DNA of 64,000 nucleotides from Escallonia rubra. Lineage: Eukaryota; Streptophyta; Magnoliopsida; Escalloniales; Escalloniaceae. Location of the stretch: assembly GCA_033065855.1 (NCBI GenBank), contig JAVXUO010002355.1, forward strand, positions 1-64,000. Direction: 5' to 3'. The position numbers were made by a program, and so were the translations under genes. This document shows, in pieces, positions 22,405-35,069 of this stretch. Under the pieces are notes generated by a model. It had not been told where the DNA came from, searched no databases, and saw nothing but the letters and a program-made list of their open reading frames with translations. Positions within the stretch are counted from its first letter, which is position 1. Every line of letters begins with the position of its first letter.

Positions 22405-22674
22405 CGTATTAGCTAAGTCACCGTCCGTGAAGTTTTGGATGGTTAAAATAAAAGTGATAACTTGACAGGTTTCAGTTTAACAGTACGATTTGAAATTTAA
22501 ATGGTTGCGTCGGATATCCATGACAATAGGATTGGGTGTGAAGTTGGATGTAACTTAGCTAATGTGTGACATTTATCAGAGTGACGCAACTGAAGCATAG
22601 TACCTAGACGCTATAAGTGAGAGGGAATCTGAGAGCAAATTTCGAGGATGAAAAATTTTATAAGGTGGGGAGAA
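22405..22674 (+). mobile_element. 3' end of the internal region of gypsy element 2, with polypurine tract
   Basis: No frame is readable. The last bases, gcaaatttcgaggatgaaaa then aaggtggggagaa at 22662-22674, are the typical end of a chromovirus internal region just before the 3' LTR. The rest of the element's internal part is absent; it abuts the truncated LTR of element 1 without an obvious target duplication. Confidence 0.6.
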
Positions 22675-25600
22675 TGTAATATCTCGAACTTCGGGAGTTA
22701 TTTAAAACAACTATTCGTGCTTCGAAAAATAAACGGGCAATAATTTTGAATGATGCTTGGGTAGTAGTAGAGAATGGAAGCTTAAAAGATTTTTTTGGGG
22801 CAAAATTGTAATTTTCAAAAATTTTGGGGGTCACTTTGTAATTTTGAAAAACCTTGGGGTGTAAATATAATTAATGTTTTAGTGATGAAAAATAATGAAA
22901 TGAGTGACATTTGGTTAAATTAAGAATGATTGGAGTAATTTTTGGGCTATTTTACAAATACAAAAAATTTTGGGGGCCAAATCACAATTTTTGGAAGTTG
23001 GGTCTTATGTGTCAAAATTTGTAGAGAGAATTGGTTTGGGAGTGCCACCTTCTACTTGGCATTTGGTGACTCATGTGAATTAATCATAATTTATTGAGTC
23101 ATGTAAATCTTTAGGATTATATAAAAGAAAACAAAAGAAAAAAAGAAATAGGGAATTTCGGATGAACAATAACCGAAGAAGGAAAAAAAAAGCAACAGAG
23201 AAGATAGAGAAAAATAGAGCTTTGCGTGGACTGAAATTCGAGAGAAAGAGATCATGAGGAAGAAGCTTGAAGGTAATCCTTCCCCCTCCTCCCTAGTATG
23301 CAATTTTAGTTTTTGGGAGAGAGTTTGTGCTTTGCGCAGTGGATGGGGTTGTCATGAACACGGCTGGACAGTGGAGGAGTTTGTAGGTGTTTATGCATGT
23401 GTTTTAGCTTATACATGTGCCTGAATTGCATAATTATGTGTTAGTGTGTGTATATGAGGGAAGGGGGTGCATTTCAGTGGGTTGCTGAGGAGTTTGAGGT
23501 TTGTTTTGTGTGTGAGGAGTGTGTTTACAGTGCGTGTGTGTGTGTGTGTTCTTCGTGTGCAGTAGTTGTATTGTGAGTGATTGTGGTGTGAGTTTGTGTA
23601 TGGTGTATGCAAATATGTGTAAGAGGAGTGTGGGTAGTTATTTGTGTGCATTCAGTGGGGATGCCAAATGGAGAGGGGTATTTACAGTATGTTCTTGTGT
23701 GTGTGCGTGTTCACTGTGTGTGTATTCGGGTGGGTAGGTGTTAATTGTGTGCATTATGTGTGTTGATCATGTGTTAGTGGGTGTTTTTAAGGGGTATAAT
23801 CTGTAGTTGAGGTGTTTTGGTGGGTGTAGGTGGTAGGGTGTATGTCTGAGATGAAATGTGTCTCGGTAGAAGGAAAGAGATGAAGTATGTGTAAATAAGG
23901 TGTTTAGGTGTGTGATTTAATTTGAATAGTAAGTGTAAGTGTCGCTAAAAGTAGGGAATTAAATTAGGCAGTTTTATACGAGTTTTAATAAATATTTAGG
24001 TTCAAAATTTGACGAAGTAAAAAACAGTTACCCTCGATATTTTTACGAGAAGTATGCTGTGAAATGTTTTGGAAATTTTCAGAGTCTGAAATGATGCTAA
24101 ATCAAGGTATCAATTAAGAGAAATTCTAGATTTATTTAACATACAAAACTAAGTTATTTTAATCTCAAAATTTTAGAAAAATCTAATTTTACTGATATAC
24201 ATCATATTCTAAAATTTTGTGCCATCCTGAGGCCAATAGGTACTTTTAGTCGAACCGGTTTCTGAGCGCTCGGTCCAAACACCAGTTTGGGATCTTCAGG
24301 CAAAAATTTTCTAAAATACTTTTCAGCCTAAAAATGACTTCAGGATGTCAAACAACCTTACTGTTTTTTAGATTTTTCGAAGCCGGGAACCCCTAGCGGG
24401 TATTTTGGTAATTTGTCACCCCGAAGGGGTATTTTGGTAATTTTACCTATAAAAGGTATTTTGAGATAAATTCATATACAGTAAGGTTGTTTGAGTGATT
24501 TCACTTGCGGGAAGGCTGTTTATGGTGATTTAAGTTCAAGAGGGGCATTTTGGTAATTTATACCTAAGGGCAGTTTGATAATTTTACATACCCGGTGAGG
24601 GAGGTTCATTTTGGAAGTATGCGTGAGTCTGTATTGATTTATAATATCATAGTGGAGACCGTATTCTAATCAGTTGATTGTTCCATTTAGGATAAAGTTA
24701 AAGACTTTTCAGGTAAGATAATCTAGCAGCAGATTCAGGTAAGGGTTTTTATCTGAACCCCGGGTAGTGATTCTTATCCGAACTTTAACTTCGATAACTG
24801 ATGTTTGTAAGTATGCTTTCGATTTTCTTGTAGCTATTGTCAAAAACTGATATAAGCAAACCCTAGTATTGAATTTGGAACGGTCATTTGGAAATCTTAT
24901 CGATGCTCACCTTGTATCACATGCTAAGCAAAATCGATAATTATTTGTGTTCGTTCTTTTGAATTTTTGTGCCTAAATTTGATAATTGTTCATGATTGTT
25001 CTTGTTATTCGTTGTGGTTATTCTGGACTTTCTGAGTGACGAATTATATAAGTAGGCTTAATTGCTGCTGAAACCGTAGTTTTTTCGATTATTTGTATTC
25101 ATATTGGTGCTCGTTTTATTGCGTGTTAAGCAGTGAATTTCTTATTGATTCTGTGACTGTTGTTTCCATGTTGATCCTGGGAATCTGTTATGTGGGGAGG
25201 CGTTATAAGGCTGGTTTGTTACTGCTTCCTACCGGAAAGCAGGCTAGTTCCTTGATCGATGAAGAGGGCTAGTTATTCTGGTACATAACGTATGTGTACA
25301 TCTACGCATTGCCTGAATGGTATTACTTCTGCCTAGGATCAACATATCTAATCTGTTTCATTGTACCTTAATGTTTGCTTGAGAATTATGTTCAAGTGAA
25401 TGTCTGGTCTTATTGAAGAGGATAGAGTAAAACTCCCCTTACATTGTGATTGAAGTTCATATGAATGTCTTGGTATCCAAATGGAGGGGATTGAGTTGAA
25501 ACTCTTCTCCATAATGTGATAAAACTGTTTTTGATTGTCCGAAACCCCTTCCCCTATTTCCCTTGAAGTATCTGTGTTTGTTTTGAAACCCTATGGGAAA

Positions 25601-26241
25601 ATCATCATTGTATTTTAAAATGATGGATTTGAAATGATCTTATTGCTAATTGGTTATGATTGTTATGTTCGTTTCGATACTAGGGTGATTGTCAATGTTT
25701 GTTTTGGTGACTGTCTAGGATTGCCTTTGGTCATTTTTGGTATATACTTACGACTAATTATGATCGTTTTGGAATTTATTAGACTGTTCATGACTGCCGA
25801 AATGTTTTAAATCATTATCACCCAATGGATTCTTTTGAATCGTTTTGTAATTCTGTCGATTATCCTTATACGACCTTACTGAGCTCTCAAAAGCTCACCC
25901 TTCATTTGACTCCCTTCTGCAGGTGATGATCAGCTGTAGCATGCTCGTGAGTGAGGTTTAGAGCATGTGTGAGATTGTAGTGAGCCCACCACTACTGTGT
26001 AGTGGGACTCCTGCGTGGGTCGGTATTGTCAACTAAGGACTTGAGTTTGTAAAGAACCTAGGTTTTAATAGTTGAAGTTCAAGCAGTTTTGTAATCTTGT
26101 ATTTGAAAATTTTGAGTTGATATCGGATTAGACCCTTTGAAGTATCTGTTGGTATACATGATTTGATAGGTTTGACTAAAGTGATAGGTTAACATTCCGG
26201 GAGTTCGGGGCGGTGGAGCTCCGAATTTTTGGGGTGTTACA
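22675..26241 (+). mobile_element. Long 3' LTR of gypsy element 2 (3.57 kb)
   Basis: It starts TGTAATATCTCGAAC right after the polypurine tract and ends GAATTTTTGGGGTGTTACA, ends that agree as short inverted repeats. It contains a GT-rich block (23510-23760) and, near its end, the block 'ttactgagctc', 'ccttctgcagg' and 'gcgtgggtcgg'. The same blocks occur on the opposite strand at 31980-32130, so a related LTR lies at 31754-36852 in reverse. At 3.6 kb it is long for an LTR. Apparent frames at 23091-23737 are low-complexity artefacts. Confidence 0.65.
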
Positions 26242-26524
26242 ATTAACCCTAATTAACCCCTAACACATCCCTAAGTAACCATAATTAATACTAACCAAAC
26301 CCAATTAATCTAATTAAACACTAATTAGCTCAAAAAATCCTAATTAGCCCAAAAATCCTAATTAAACCCTAATTAACCTAATTAGGGTCACGATTGCCAC
26401 GTATTTATGAAAAGATTCATTCCTATTGCCTTTCGGGGACTGTTGCCAAGGGTTGTATGCGAGACTTTAACTGAATTATCTCCTTTCTTTTGAGATATAT
26501 GTTCTTCTACAATCCAGGTGAATA
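26242..26524. repeat. AT-rich stretch of CCCTAATTAA-like repeats
   Basis: From 26242 to about 26390 the words 'ccctaattaa', 'cctaattag' and 'aaaccctaatt' recur at irregular spacing. The plant telomere repeat is TTTAGGG, so this is only a partial look-alike. It lies between the LTR end and the CACTA coding remnant. Confidence 0.45.
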
Positions 26525-28056
26525 ACATGGAGGTGCTTGAGAAGAACATTATGTTGACAATTTGCAAGATCGAGAAAATCTTCCCACCGTCATTCTTTGA
26601 TTCAATGGAGCATTTGCCTGTTCACTTGGCGTATAAAGCTACGATGGGTGGGCGTGTGCAACATCGGTGGATGTATCCATTCGAGAGGTAATCCTTTAAC
26701 TCTATGTTGTTCGTTTACACGTAATGCAAACCCTGTTGTCATTGATATTCCACTTAACTTTATTCGTTAAACTTCTATGTTCGTGTTCCATTTGAAGAAA
26801 AAAATCCGAAATAAAGCTCGTGTTGAGGGCTCAATTGCTGAGGCTTACATAATGGAAGAGCTTGTAAACTTTTGTAGTCAATATTTTGAGCCCGGAGCCA
26901 GCATACATTTGGAAGGGCAATTGTCAATATTCAAGCAATTAGGTAGTCCGTTTGGACGAAACTATACTCGGTGGCTAACGGATGTATACTATAGTGCTGC
27001 AACAATATATGCCATTCTAAATTGTGATGAAGTTTCAGCATTCTTTGAGTAACTTACAGTCTTCAAATAATTATTGTACATAATTAAAAACGTGTGATCA
27101 GTGGGTTAACTATATCGATTTGCAATGAGTTTGATATGGAATTTTTGATAACTGATCCCACTGGACTTGAATGTCACCGGATATCACAATTTGTAGAGTG
27201 GTTCAGAAGACGTGTAAGCCTTTAACCAAAATATACTGCATGTTATATAGAACTATGTGGTTCATAGATTATGTTGATTTATTATTAACCTTCATCGTCT
27301 TCTATAATAGGTTCAATCTGTCGATAAACGAGTAGCCTCCTGCTTGAAATTACTAGCTCAAGGCCCTGGTAAACAAGCATCCTATCATGGAGGTGATATC
27401 ATCAACCGGTTTAAATTTAACGTAAAAGATGATGACCTAACAAAACGAACCCAAAACAGTGGAGTATTGTTCAACGGCGACTGTTATGACGAGAATTGCA
27501 TGGACTTTTATGGAGAGCTGGATGAGATTGTTGAGCTAACATATATGGGTTCTCAAAACCGCCTGGTAATATTCAAATATACCTGGTTCGATGTCAGATG
27601 CACTAGAGGAATCCGTGTTAGCTCGCAAGGGATTGCAGAGGTCAATGTTAAGTCAAGACTTGCATCAGACGAGCCGTTTGTGTTTGCTAGTCAAGCTGCA
27701 AAGTCTTTTACGCGGAAGACATTCCAAATCCCAAATCTCATTGGTATACAGTTATCAAGTCCAAGAAATTGCCCGTGGAATATGACAGTGAGGTAGACAC
27801 CTTTCAAGCCGACCAAGCACCTGTCTTGGTACCTGTTGAGGTGAACAACGAGGAGGACGATCTTCCTCTTCAATTAACACATGATGTAGGAGAAGAAGTC
27901 GTAGATGATCACGTGGAAGATGTAGAAAGTGTGGAAGATGATGAGGCTAAGTCTACTGACGAAGAGGATGAATTACTCGATGAAGAGGACGACGAGTCCC
28001 AGGAAGAAGAGGATGACGAGCCTCACGACGATGATGATGATGATTCTGATGATTGA
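26525..28056 (+). pseudogene. CACTA (En/Spm) TNP2-type transposase, C-terminal part, decayed
   Basis: The first exon-like piece (26525-26690) reads MEVLEKNIMLTICKIEKIFP, then VHLAYKATMGGRVQHRWMYP, the DUF4218 block of plant CACTA TNP2 proteins. It resumes at about 26777 (IRNKARVEGSIAEAYIMEE) and ends near 27052. A GT-AG intron at 27214-27310 joins QFVEWFRRR to QSVDKRVASCLKLLAQGPG, entering the DUF4216 block (27311-27710). A one-base frameshift at about 27700 moves the frame; it continues as PNPKSHWYTV and then a very acidic tail (27780-28056) ending in an Asp run. The catalytic N-terminal half is absent. Confidence 0.8.
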
Positions 28057-29010
28057 CTTGTACAGTTGTAACATGCATTCTTTTAGTACTCGATTCATAT
28101 GTATAGTGTTGCAAGATGTTGTGGACTATACTTTATTTTTAATTTGTTAATTCCTTTGGACTTCTTGGATACAAACTCAGTTATGGATAGATTACAGGCC
28201 ATTCGTGGTCGCGGTGGACGTCGAGTTGTGTTCACCCCGGTTGCTCCCGTCTCGTCATTGCCCGCTGATGATGAGGCACAAGTGCTCACATCCAGCAGGC
28301 AGGGCCCCAGCCCTAGCCCCAGCTGCTACCCCAGCCCCATCCTCAGGCCGATTCCTCCCACACGCGTGCTGGTTCTCATTCTTTTGTGGGTTCTACCTCA
28401 TGTATATTTGATAACGGCGTTTAGTCATAATGCTAGACTTATTTATACTATATATAAAGGAAAAACATGTTTTGGTGTAACACCTAGTTTGGTGTTACAA
28501 ACTATCTATCTACAATGGTGACAAGTAACATTTGCAAGAATGTTTTTAGAAAATGACACAAAATACAAATCTTAAATGCTAAATAACTACCTATAAAGAT
28601 ATGTTTGGTTTTCATAATTTAAACTTCACGAAAAAAATATAGTTAAAATAAATTATAAAGCCCAAACTTGATATTTAAAAAATATAATATTGCTAACTTT
28701 ATTTTTGCACATGTTTGATTTAACAATTTAAAATTCATTAAAACTTTATAGTTAAAATTAAATCTAAGTTTCATATGACAATAATATTTTGCTAACTAAT
28801 TTTGTCACACGCATGACTAACTTATTTTTCTGCAATCTAAGATTCATTTTACCGAATGTGACAATAAACACTTATACGTGATGTTTGGTTTTTTTTTTTA
28901 AATTGTTATTATCAACTTTATTTTTGCACACGCATCGCGTGTGTCACGCTGACTCGTATTTAAATTATATTAGAAATGTATTAATGTTGGTGTTTTGTAG
29001 GATCTCGACG
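28057..29010 (+). other. AT-rich spacer between CACTA genes, with a short proline-rich frame
   Basis: At 28183-28400 a frame beginning MDRLQAIRGRGGRRVVFTP passes into a Ser/Pro-rich part and could be the first exon of the second CACTA gene. From 28410 to 29000 the sequence is very AT-rich with no frame. Confidence 0.4.
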
Positions 29011-29640
29011 AGGCCGTGGACCGACACGCGGGGTGTGCATCAACCCCTAGCATAAACAGAGAGTTACTCTCACCCAGGAGAGCCAGTAAGTAAAAAAGTC
29101 ACATAATGCAGTACTTACATTCTTCAATTCCGATAGTTATTACGGTCCACTTAAGTAGTGTATTTATTTATCAAGATCTTGAGGACTCTGGCGAAGACGA
29201 AGATTGGTGTCCTTGTGAAGGGCCGATTCTTTGAGCCACGACTATACTGGAAGGACTGGGATGCCGGGACGAGGGAGTCCTTATGGGAAGAGTGGCTGGT
29301 ATGGTTTTCCTTTTTGTCAATCATTATTTGTTTAATTTGAAGTAATATTTAAATTAATCGTATTGATTGTGTAATTGGATGCGTTGTAGGTGGGGTTCAA
29401 GTTTGAGTTGCCTGAGCAGCGGGCGTTCGGGCGGCAGGCTTTTTTTGCCTATATCGACAAGAATTACTGGCGATGGCTGCATGATGCACGGGAGCGGGTG
29501 AGGAAGATGATGCCCGAGGGTGCCCCGATAGAGGAGTGAAAGAGGTATCCCCTCATTGGATATCTCCATCTGTATGGAGGCAGATGGTTGATCAATGGAG
29601 GACTGACCCATCTTGGGAGGCCAAAAGTAGGAGTGTCCCA
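29011..29640 (+). pseudogene. Second CACTA gene remnant (Transposase_24-like domain)
   Basis: Readable pieces include KTKIGVLVKGRFFEPRLYWK (29190-29250), WDAGTRESLWEEWL and, after an intron-like gap, FKFELPEQRAFGRQAFFAYI (29400-29460), NYWRWLHDARERVRKMMPEG and PHWISPSVWRQMVDQWR. This resembles the plant putative transposase family (Pfam Transposase_24) that accompanies TNP2 in CACTA elements. A TGA replaces an expected tryptophan at about 29537 and the frame shifts there. The domain breaks off at about 29640 where gypsy sequence begins. Confidence 0.7.
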
Positions 29641-31748
29641 GATCGGTGTTTGACATTCGTAGCTTTTCTAGGCTTAGCCGAATACTACCGAAGATTCATT
29701 AAGGATTTCTCTAAGATTGCCTCCCCACTGACCCGAAAGAATGTGATATTCAATTGAACAGAGAAGTGTGAGAACAATTTTCAAGGGTTGAAGGAAAGGA
29801 TAGTAACTGCACCAATTCTTACGTTGCCATCTAGATGCGATGAATTTTTTTATTTATAGTGATGCATCTAGAGATGGACTAGGGTGTCTACTCATGCAAC
29901 AAAGAAAGGAAATTTCTTATTCTTTGAGACAATTGAAAAGCCATGGGAAGATTATCCAACACATGACCTAGAATTGGCAGCAGTAGTGTTTGCCTTAAAA
30001 ATCTGGAGACATTACCTATATTGTGCGACGTGTGAGATCTATACGGATTATCAGAGCTTAAAGTATGCTTTCATGAAGAAGGAACTTAACATAAGACATA
30101 ACAAATGGCTGGAAATCCATAAAGACTATAATTGCTACATATTATATCATCCTCAGAAGGCAAATGCGGTGGCAGATGCCTTAAGTAGGAAGAGAATGAA
30201 GAGCCTAGCTTCGATTTTACCTGACAAAGAGCTATCATGAATGATTTAAACAAGCTCGAATCGATGTTTGAGCAAGAGAAGAAGGGAGCTATAGTCTTTT
30301 CCATATGAAAATACAACCTACACTACTCGATCGAGTTAAGGGAGCTCAAAACCAAGATAGAAAGTTGCCTGATCCAAAGAAGATTTGAAAAGAATGAAAA
30401 GGAAGATTTTAGTTACGATCGAGAAGGAACTTGCAGATATGAAGGATGAGTATATGTTACACCTAAAGACGAGTTAAGGAAAGTAATTACAACCCACGCC
30501 CATATTTCTAAGTACTCAATTCACTGGGGAGAGACGAAGATGTATAGGGATTTACGGAAAAAAATTTAGTGGTCAGGTATGAAGAAGGAGATATTGGAGT
30601 GCGTATGTAAATGTTTGACATGTCAGCAGGTAAAAGTGCATCATAGCAAGACGGCAGGAGAATTACAACCACTCCCTATTCCCAAGTGGAAGTGGGACCA
30701 TATCGCCATGGATTTTATATTTGGTTTATCGCGAACGACTAATTGATCTACGTCAACCTGGTTTATAATGGATTGCTTGACAAAGACGGCTTGATTTATT
30801 CCCATAAGAGAAGGGTATTCGACAGAGCAGTTGGCTCGAATCTATATTAAAGATATAGTCAGTCGATATGGTGTGCCAGTAAGTATTGTGTCTGATAGGG
30901 ATAAAGGTCCACCTCAAGTTTCTGGAAGAGTTTTCAAAAAGAAATGTGAAGTATATTAAGCATGAGTACAACGTTTCATCCACAAACCGATCTTTAGTCA
31001 GAGTGTACGATCGAAATATTGGAAGATATATTGAGAGCTTTTGTTGTAGACTTTAACAAAAATTGGGAAGAGCAGTTGCCATTAATGGAATTTTCCTATA
31101 ATAATAATTGCCAGACAAGTATCGTAATGACCCCATAGAAGCATTGTATGGTAAAAAATGGCACACCTCAATTTGTTGGGACGTGGTTGGAGAAACAAGG
31201 TTATCCTTCACTGAGTTAATCCAAGATACAGTGGATAAAGTCAAAATTACCCAATAAAGGATTCCTACTGCGCAAAGTAGGCAGAAGAGCTATGTTGATA
31301 AAAGATAACGAACATTGGAATTTGAGGTGGGTGACTATGTATTTCTGAAGGTATCACCATGGAAAGGCGTTATGCGATTCGGGAGGAATGGAAAGTTGAA
31401 TCCTAGGTTCATTGGACCGTTCAAAATCTTGTAAAGAGTTGAAATAGTAGTGTATAAGCTTGAACTATCTCCAACGTTGAACCATTTACATAATGTATTC
31501 CACGTGTCCATGCTAAGAATATATGTTCACGATCCTTCACATATAATAAGATGGGAGCCAGTTGAAATCTGAGACAATCTCTCATACAAAAGGTACCAGT
31601 AGAAGTGATTGATAGGAAGGAACAAGTGCTTTACTCTAAAGTTGTGCCAATGGTCAAAGTAATTTTGAGGAATCACGCAGTGGAAGAGGCCACCTGGGAG
31701 CCCAAAGCTTTAATGCGACAAAAATACCCACACTTATTTGCTAAGTAA
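29641..31748 (+). pseudogene. pol 3' part of gypsy element 3: RT end, RNase H, integrase, chromodomain
   Basis: It begins inside RT (FLGLAEYYRRFIKDFSKIAS), then RNase H (29930-30200: [36 protein letters not shown]), the integrase zinc region (CLTCQQVKVHHSK near 30620), the catalytic core ([35 protein letters not shown]), a GPY/F-type end (FEVGDYVFLKVSP, LNPRFIGPFKIL near 31390) and a chromodomain-like tail (EEATWEPKALM near 31690, ending YPHLFAK). The chromodomain marks a chromovirus; such domains are thought to steer integration to marked chromatin. Many stops and shifts are present. The 5' side is fused to the CACTA remnant and the 3' side is cut by the LTR starting at 31754. Confidence 0.85.
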
Positions 31749-32970
31749 AGTATTGTCACATCCCGAAAATCCAGAGTTTTGACACCCTGAATCCGGTGTC
31801 AAAGCTGCGGAGTGTTAAACACATTACACGCTGCTCAACAATCTCGACTTGAACGCAACTACCAACACATATCAAAGTTTCTAAATAGGCATTAACTCAA
31901 ATTCTTAAAAATGCACAATGACAAACAAAAAAAAAAACCTTAAACTTAAGTTCAATATAGAACAAGCTGAGAGTACTGGCCCACGCAAGGGGTCCTACTA
32001 AGCAAATAACAACAAACACTCTGGAATCTCACTCAAGTTCTATATCCTTCCCTGAGCGATCTATTGGTGGTCCTTCTTTACAGAAGGGAACAAACGAGGG
32101 TGAGCTCAGTAAGGGCGCTCAAGAATCAAGCGAAAGAAATACGAAACCATTCACAAATTTGATTAGATGGTAAAATTTTTGAGGAATTTCAAAAGGAATA
32201 CACATGGTTCAATGACAATATGGGGAAGAGTTTCAACTCAACCCCTTCAATCAGCTATCAAATAGTTATTTTCAGATACAGAGTAAATAGATTCCGATGA
32301 TATTGAACATGAGTACAGGCAAAGCCACATAGGCAATGCATAATAATACAGACTACATATGCATATGTACAAATAACTAGTCCATCAAGGTACTAGCCTA
32401 CATCCCACATAGTAACAGACCAACCTTATTTTTACTCCTGCAAATACATAATAAAAGAGACTCTCATATCAATATACACAAGAACAATGACCGCTAATTC
32501 AACAGATAATTGAATGCTCTACATGCAACAAAAAAAAATCATCGATAAGAATTTGAATAACTGATTAAGGCTCAACATTAGGGTTTCAATGGCAATAAAA
32601 CATGCAAATATCAATTCATCACTCAGAGTTTGATAATTATAATGAACAAATCAAGGGAACATATGAACACAAGTTAATGCATTTGAGGTTCGGCTAAAAA
32701 TCTTTACTTGGATCCGAAGCTAAGCTATCGTAACCGGAAATCCTCTGTGTAAACCTAAATGGAACTATCCAATTATTAGATTATAATCTATGCTACGATA
32801 CCACAACCACATATAGCGACAATTGCGCTTACTATTTTGAATTACACCAATCAAACAAACACACTAACACACCCTAAAATACACACACGCACGCGTGCAC
32901 ACAAAATACACACACACCCCTTCACCTCACTCATCCCCCCTCACCCCCCCCCCCCCCCTCAAAACACACA

Positions 32971-33680
32971 TCTAGGCACCCCATTTTTGTAGTTATTATT
33001 AGTTTAAATAAATTTGGGCTTCATTATTAATTCGAGTTTATTATTAAGCTTAGGCCTAGTAATATGACTTAATTAATTTGGTCCACTCCACTCCAGTCCA
33101 GTCCAGTTGTCAAAGTCATAAGTCTAATTGTCAAGTCCATTAGTCAAGTCTAACAGTCTGGTCCAGTCTAATAGTTTAGCAATCCAGTCTAATAATGCCA
33201 ATACAATCCAAGTGTCTAGATTTTTATTTTATTTTATTTTATTTTATTTTGTCTAGATAATATAGGGAATTATTCTTTGAATTATCCCTGATGCAAAAGA
33301 ATAAATCGATAAATCCCGAATCTAATACATCCCATCTGAAATCAAAGATAATTACTGAAATTAAGTTAAGATAATGCCTCAAAATTCAGAAAACTTATTA
33401 TAAAATTATGGGATGAACCAACCGGCTTTCGACAAACTGGCATGTTAGTTGATTTTTTCCATTTGCGAATTTAATCAAATATTTTGACTTATCACCAGAT
33501 CACAGATTGGCATAGCCAATCTTATCGGTTCTGCGTCCTAGAGGCCTATAAATAGGCCCCTTGACTTTCATTTTCGTCTCAGTTTCAATTTAAGCTTTTT
33601 CTTACTAGAGCCTTTAAACCATTTTTTTGTGAGGTGGTATATCGTTGGAGAATCAATTTTGAGTCCTCAATGATTACAAC
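32971..33680 (+). repeat. 5' LTR of the nested element, truncated
   Basis: It aligns with 35070-35700: shared words include 'agttattattagttta', 'aagcttaggcctagtaata' and 'cagattggcata'. Similarity fades after about 33680. It contains 'ccactccagtccagtccag' and a run of ATTTT units near 33230. Confidence 0.7.
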
Positions 33681-34489
33681 AAATTCAGAAGACCAACAAG
33701 ATGGTAGCAACGCTTGTGGTTACTTTGATACATCACTTTTATTCAGGCTGAGCGGCTTCAAGCCCAACAGAACGTCGTCATTTCCACATGTACAAGAACA
33801 TGACAAACTTACTGATTATGCATATGTAATGCAAGATGAACAATAATGCAAAAGATAATCATGAGAAAAGAAAATAATTAAATCAACAATGTCAATTAGA
33901 ATCAATTGTAATGTAGACCCGACTTGACTCCACCCGACATGACAAATTTTGGCATCGTTCCTCTAACTGCCAGTGACTCAACTTTCACCGCCATCCTCAT
34001 ATTGATGCTCCATTATACTAGTTGTTCATCTCAGTCTCACATGAGTTGAAAGGGGACAATATTCATCAAAGGAATGGAGTTAATGAGTAATTCAATCGTA
34101 GGTCATTAACAACTCATTAATGTTTCATCAAAGGGGTGGATTAAGGGAGTTGTTCCACCCTAAGTCTTCAACAATATAACTCAAGTAAAGGAATACCATA
34201 ACTCAATAGCTACCGGTGTCCAATCATAATAACATGAGTTCAACATAAGCATCATCAATATGACATGCTAAACGAATCAGCGAATAGTATATGAGAACCG
34301 CACTATCCTTACCTTTATTAGCTCTTGGCCGAAGATTTCCTCACTATTAGTTACAACGAGCGGAATCACCAATTCAAACAAGAGCTTGCTCGTTAGACAG
34401 CCTTTAAGTACATACGCACACTTTAATTTACCCCTTCCCGCTTATCTGCTCACAATCTCTTACTATGGAGCATACCAGTAAAGATTTTA

Positions 34490-35010
34490 TGGGCGGGTTA
34501 CACAAGATCGTTTGGGGTTATGATATGATTTAGGTCATGGTGGACTGGCTTACCAAATCAGCACATTTTTTTTACCGATTTGAGCCAATTTCACCATTTG
34601 ACAGTTAGCCTAATTATATATGGATTCAATTGTGAAGCTTCATCAAGTACCTGTTTCGATTGTATTCTATAGAAATCGCAGTTTACTTCGATATTCTAGG
34701 AGAGTTCCCAGATTGCTATGGGAACTAACTTGAGATTTAATACTGCTTTTCATCCCCAGATAGATAGCCAATCAGAAAGAAATATTCTGACTTTGGAGGA
34801 CATGTTGAGGGTTTGTGCTATGGATTTTTAGGTATTTGTGATACCCATCTTTCGTTGGTTGAGTTTGCGTATAATAATGGTTATCAGGCTAGTTTTCAAA
34901 TGGTGCCTTTCGAGGCTTTATGCGATCTAAGATGCAGGACTTCGTTATGCTGGGATGAGGTTGGTGAGCATCGACTCATTGGCCCAGAGTTAGTCAGGTA
35001 ACTTGTGAGA
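34490..35010 (+). pseudogene. Integrase fragment of the nested element
   Basis: Pieces of a gypsy integrase core are readable across frames: VDWLTKSAHF, HQVPVSIV, then LSLVEFAYNNGYQASFQMVP and FEALCDLRCRTSLCWDEVGE (34840-34970). These match the region around the last catalytic residue and the FAYNNSYHSSI block. Stops and shifts are frequent and no other pol domain survives. Confidence 0.75.
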
Positions 35011-35069
35011 AGGTTGACCCGATTCGATCATGCATGAGAGCAGCACAAGACATGCAACGTATGTTCATC

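Noticed and set aside
26242-26400. Interstitial telomere
   Set aside because: The unit is CCCTAATTAA-like and irregular, not CCCTAAA in register.
27929-28150. Met-rich plus-strand frame
   Set aside because: It is the shifted reading of the acidic tail of the CACTA transposase.
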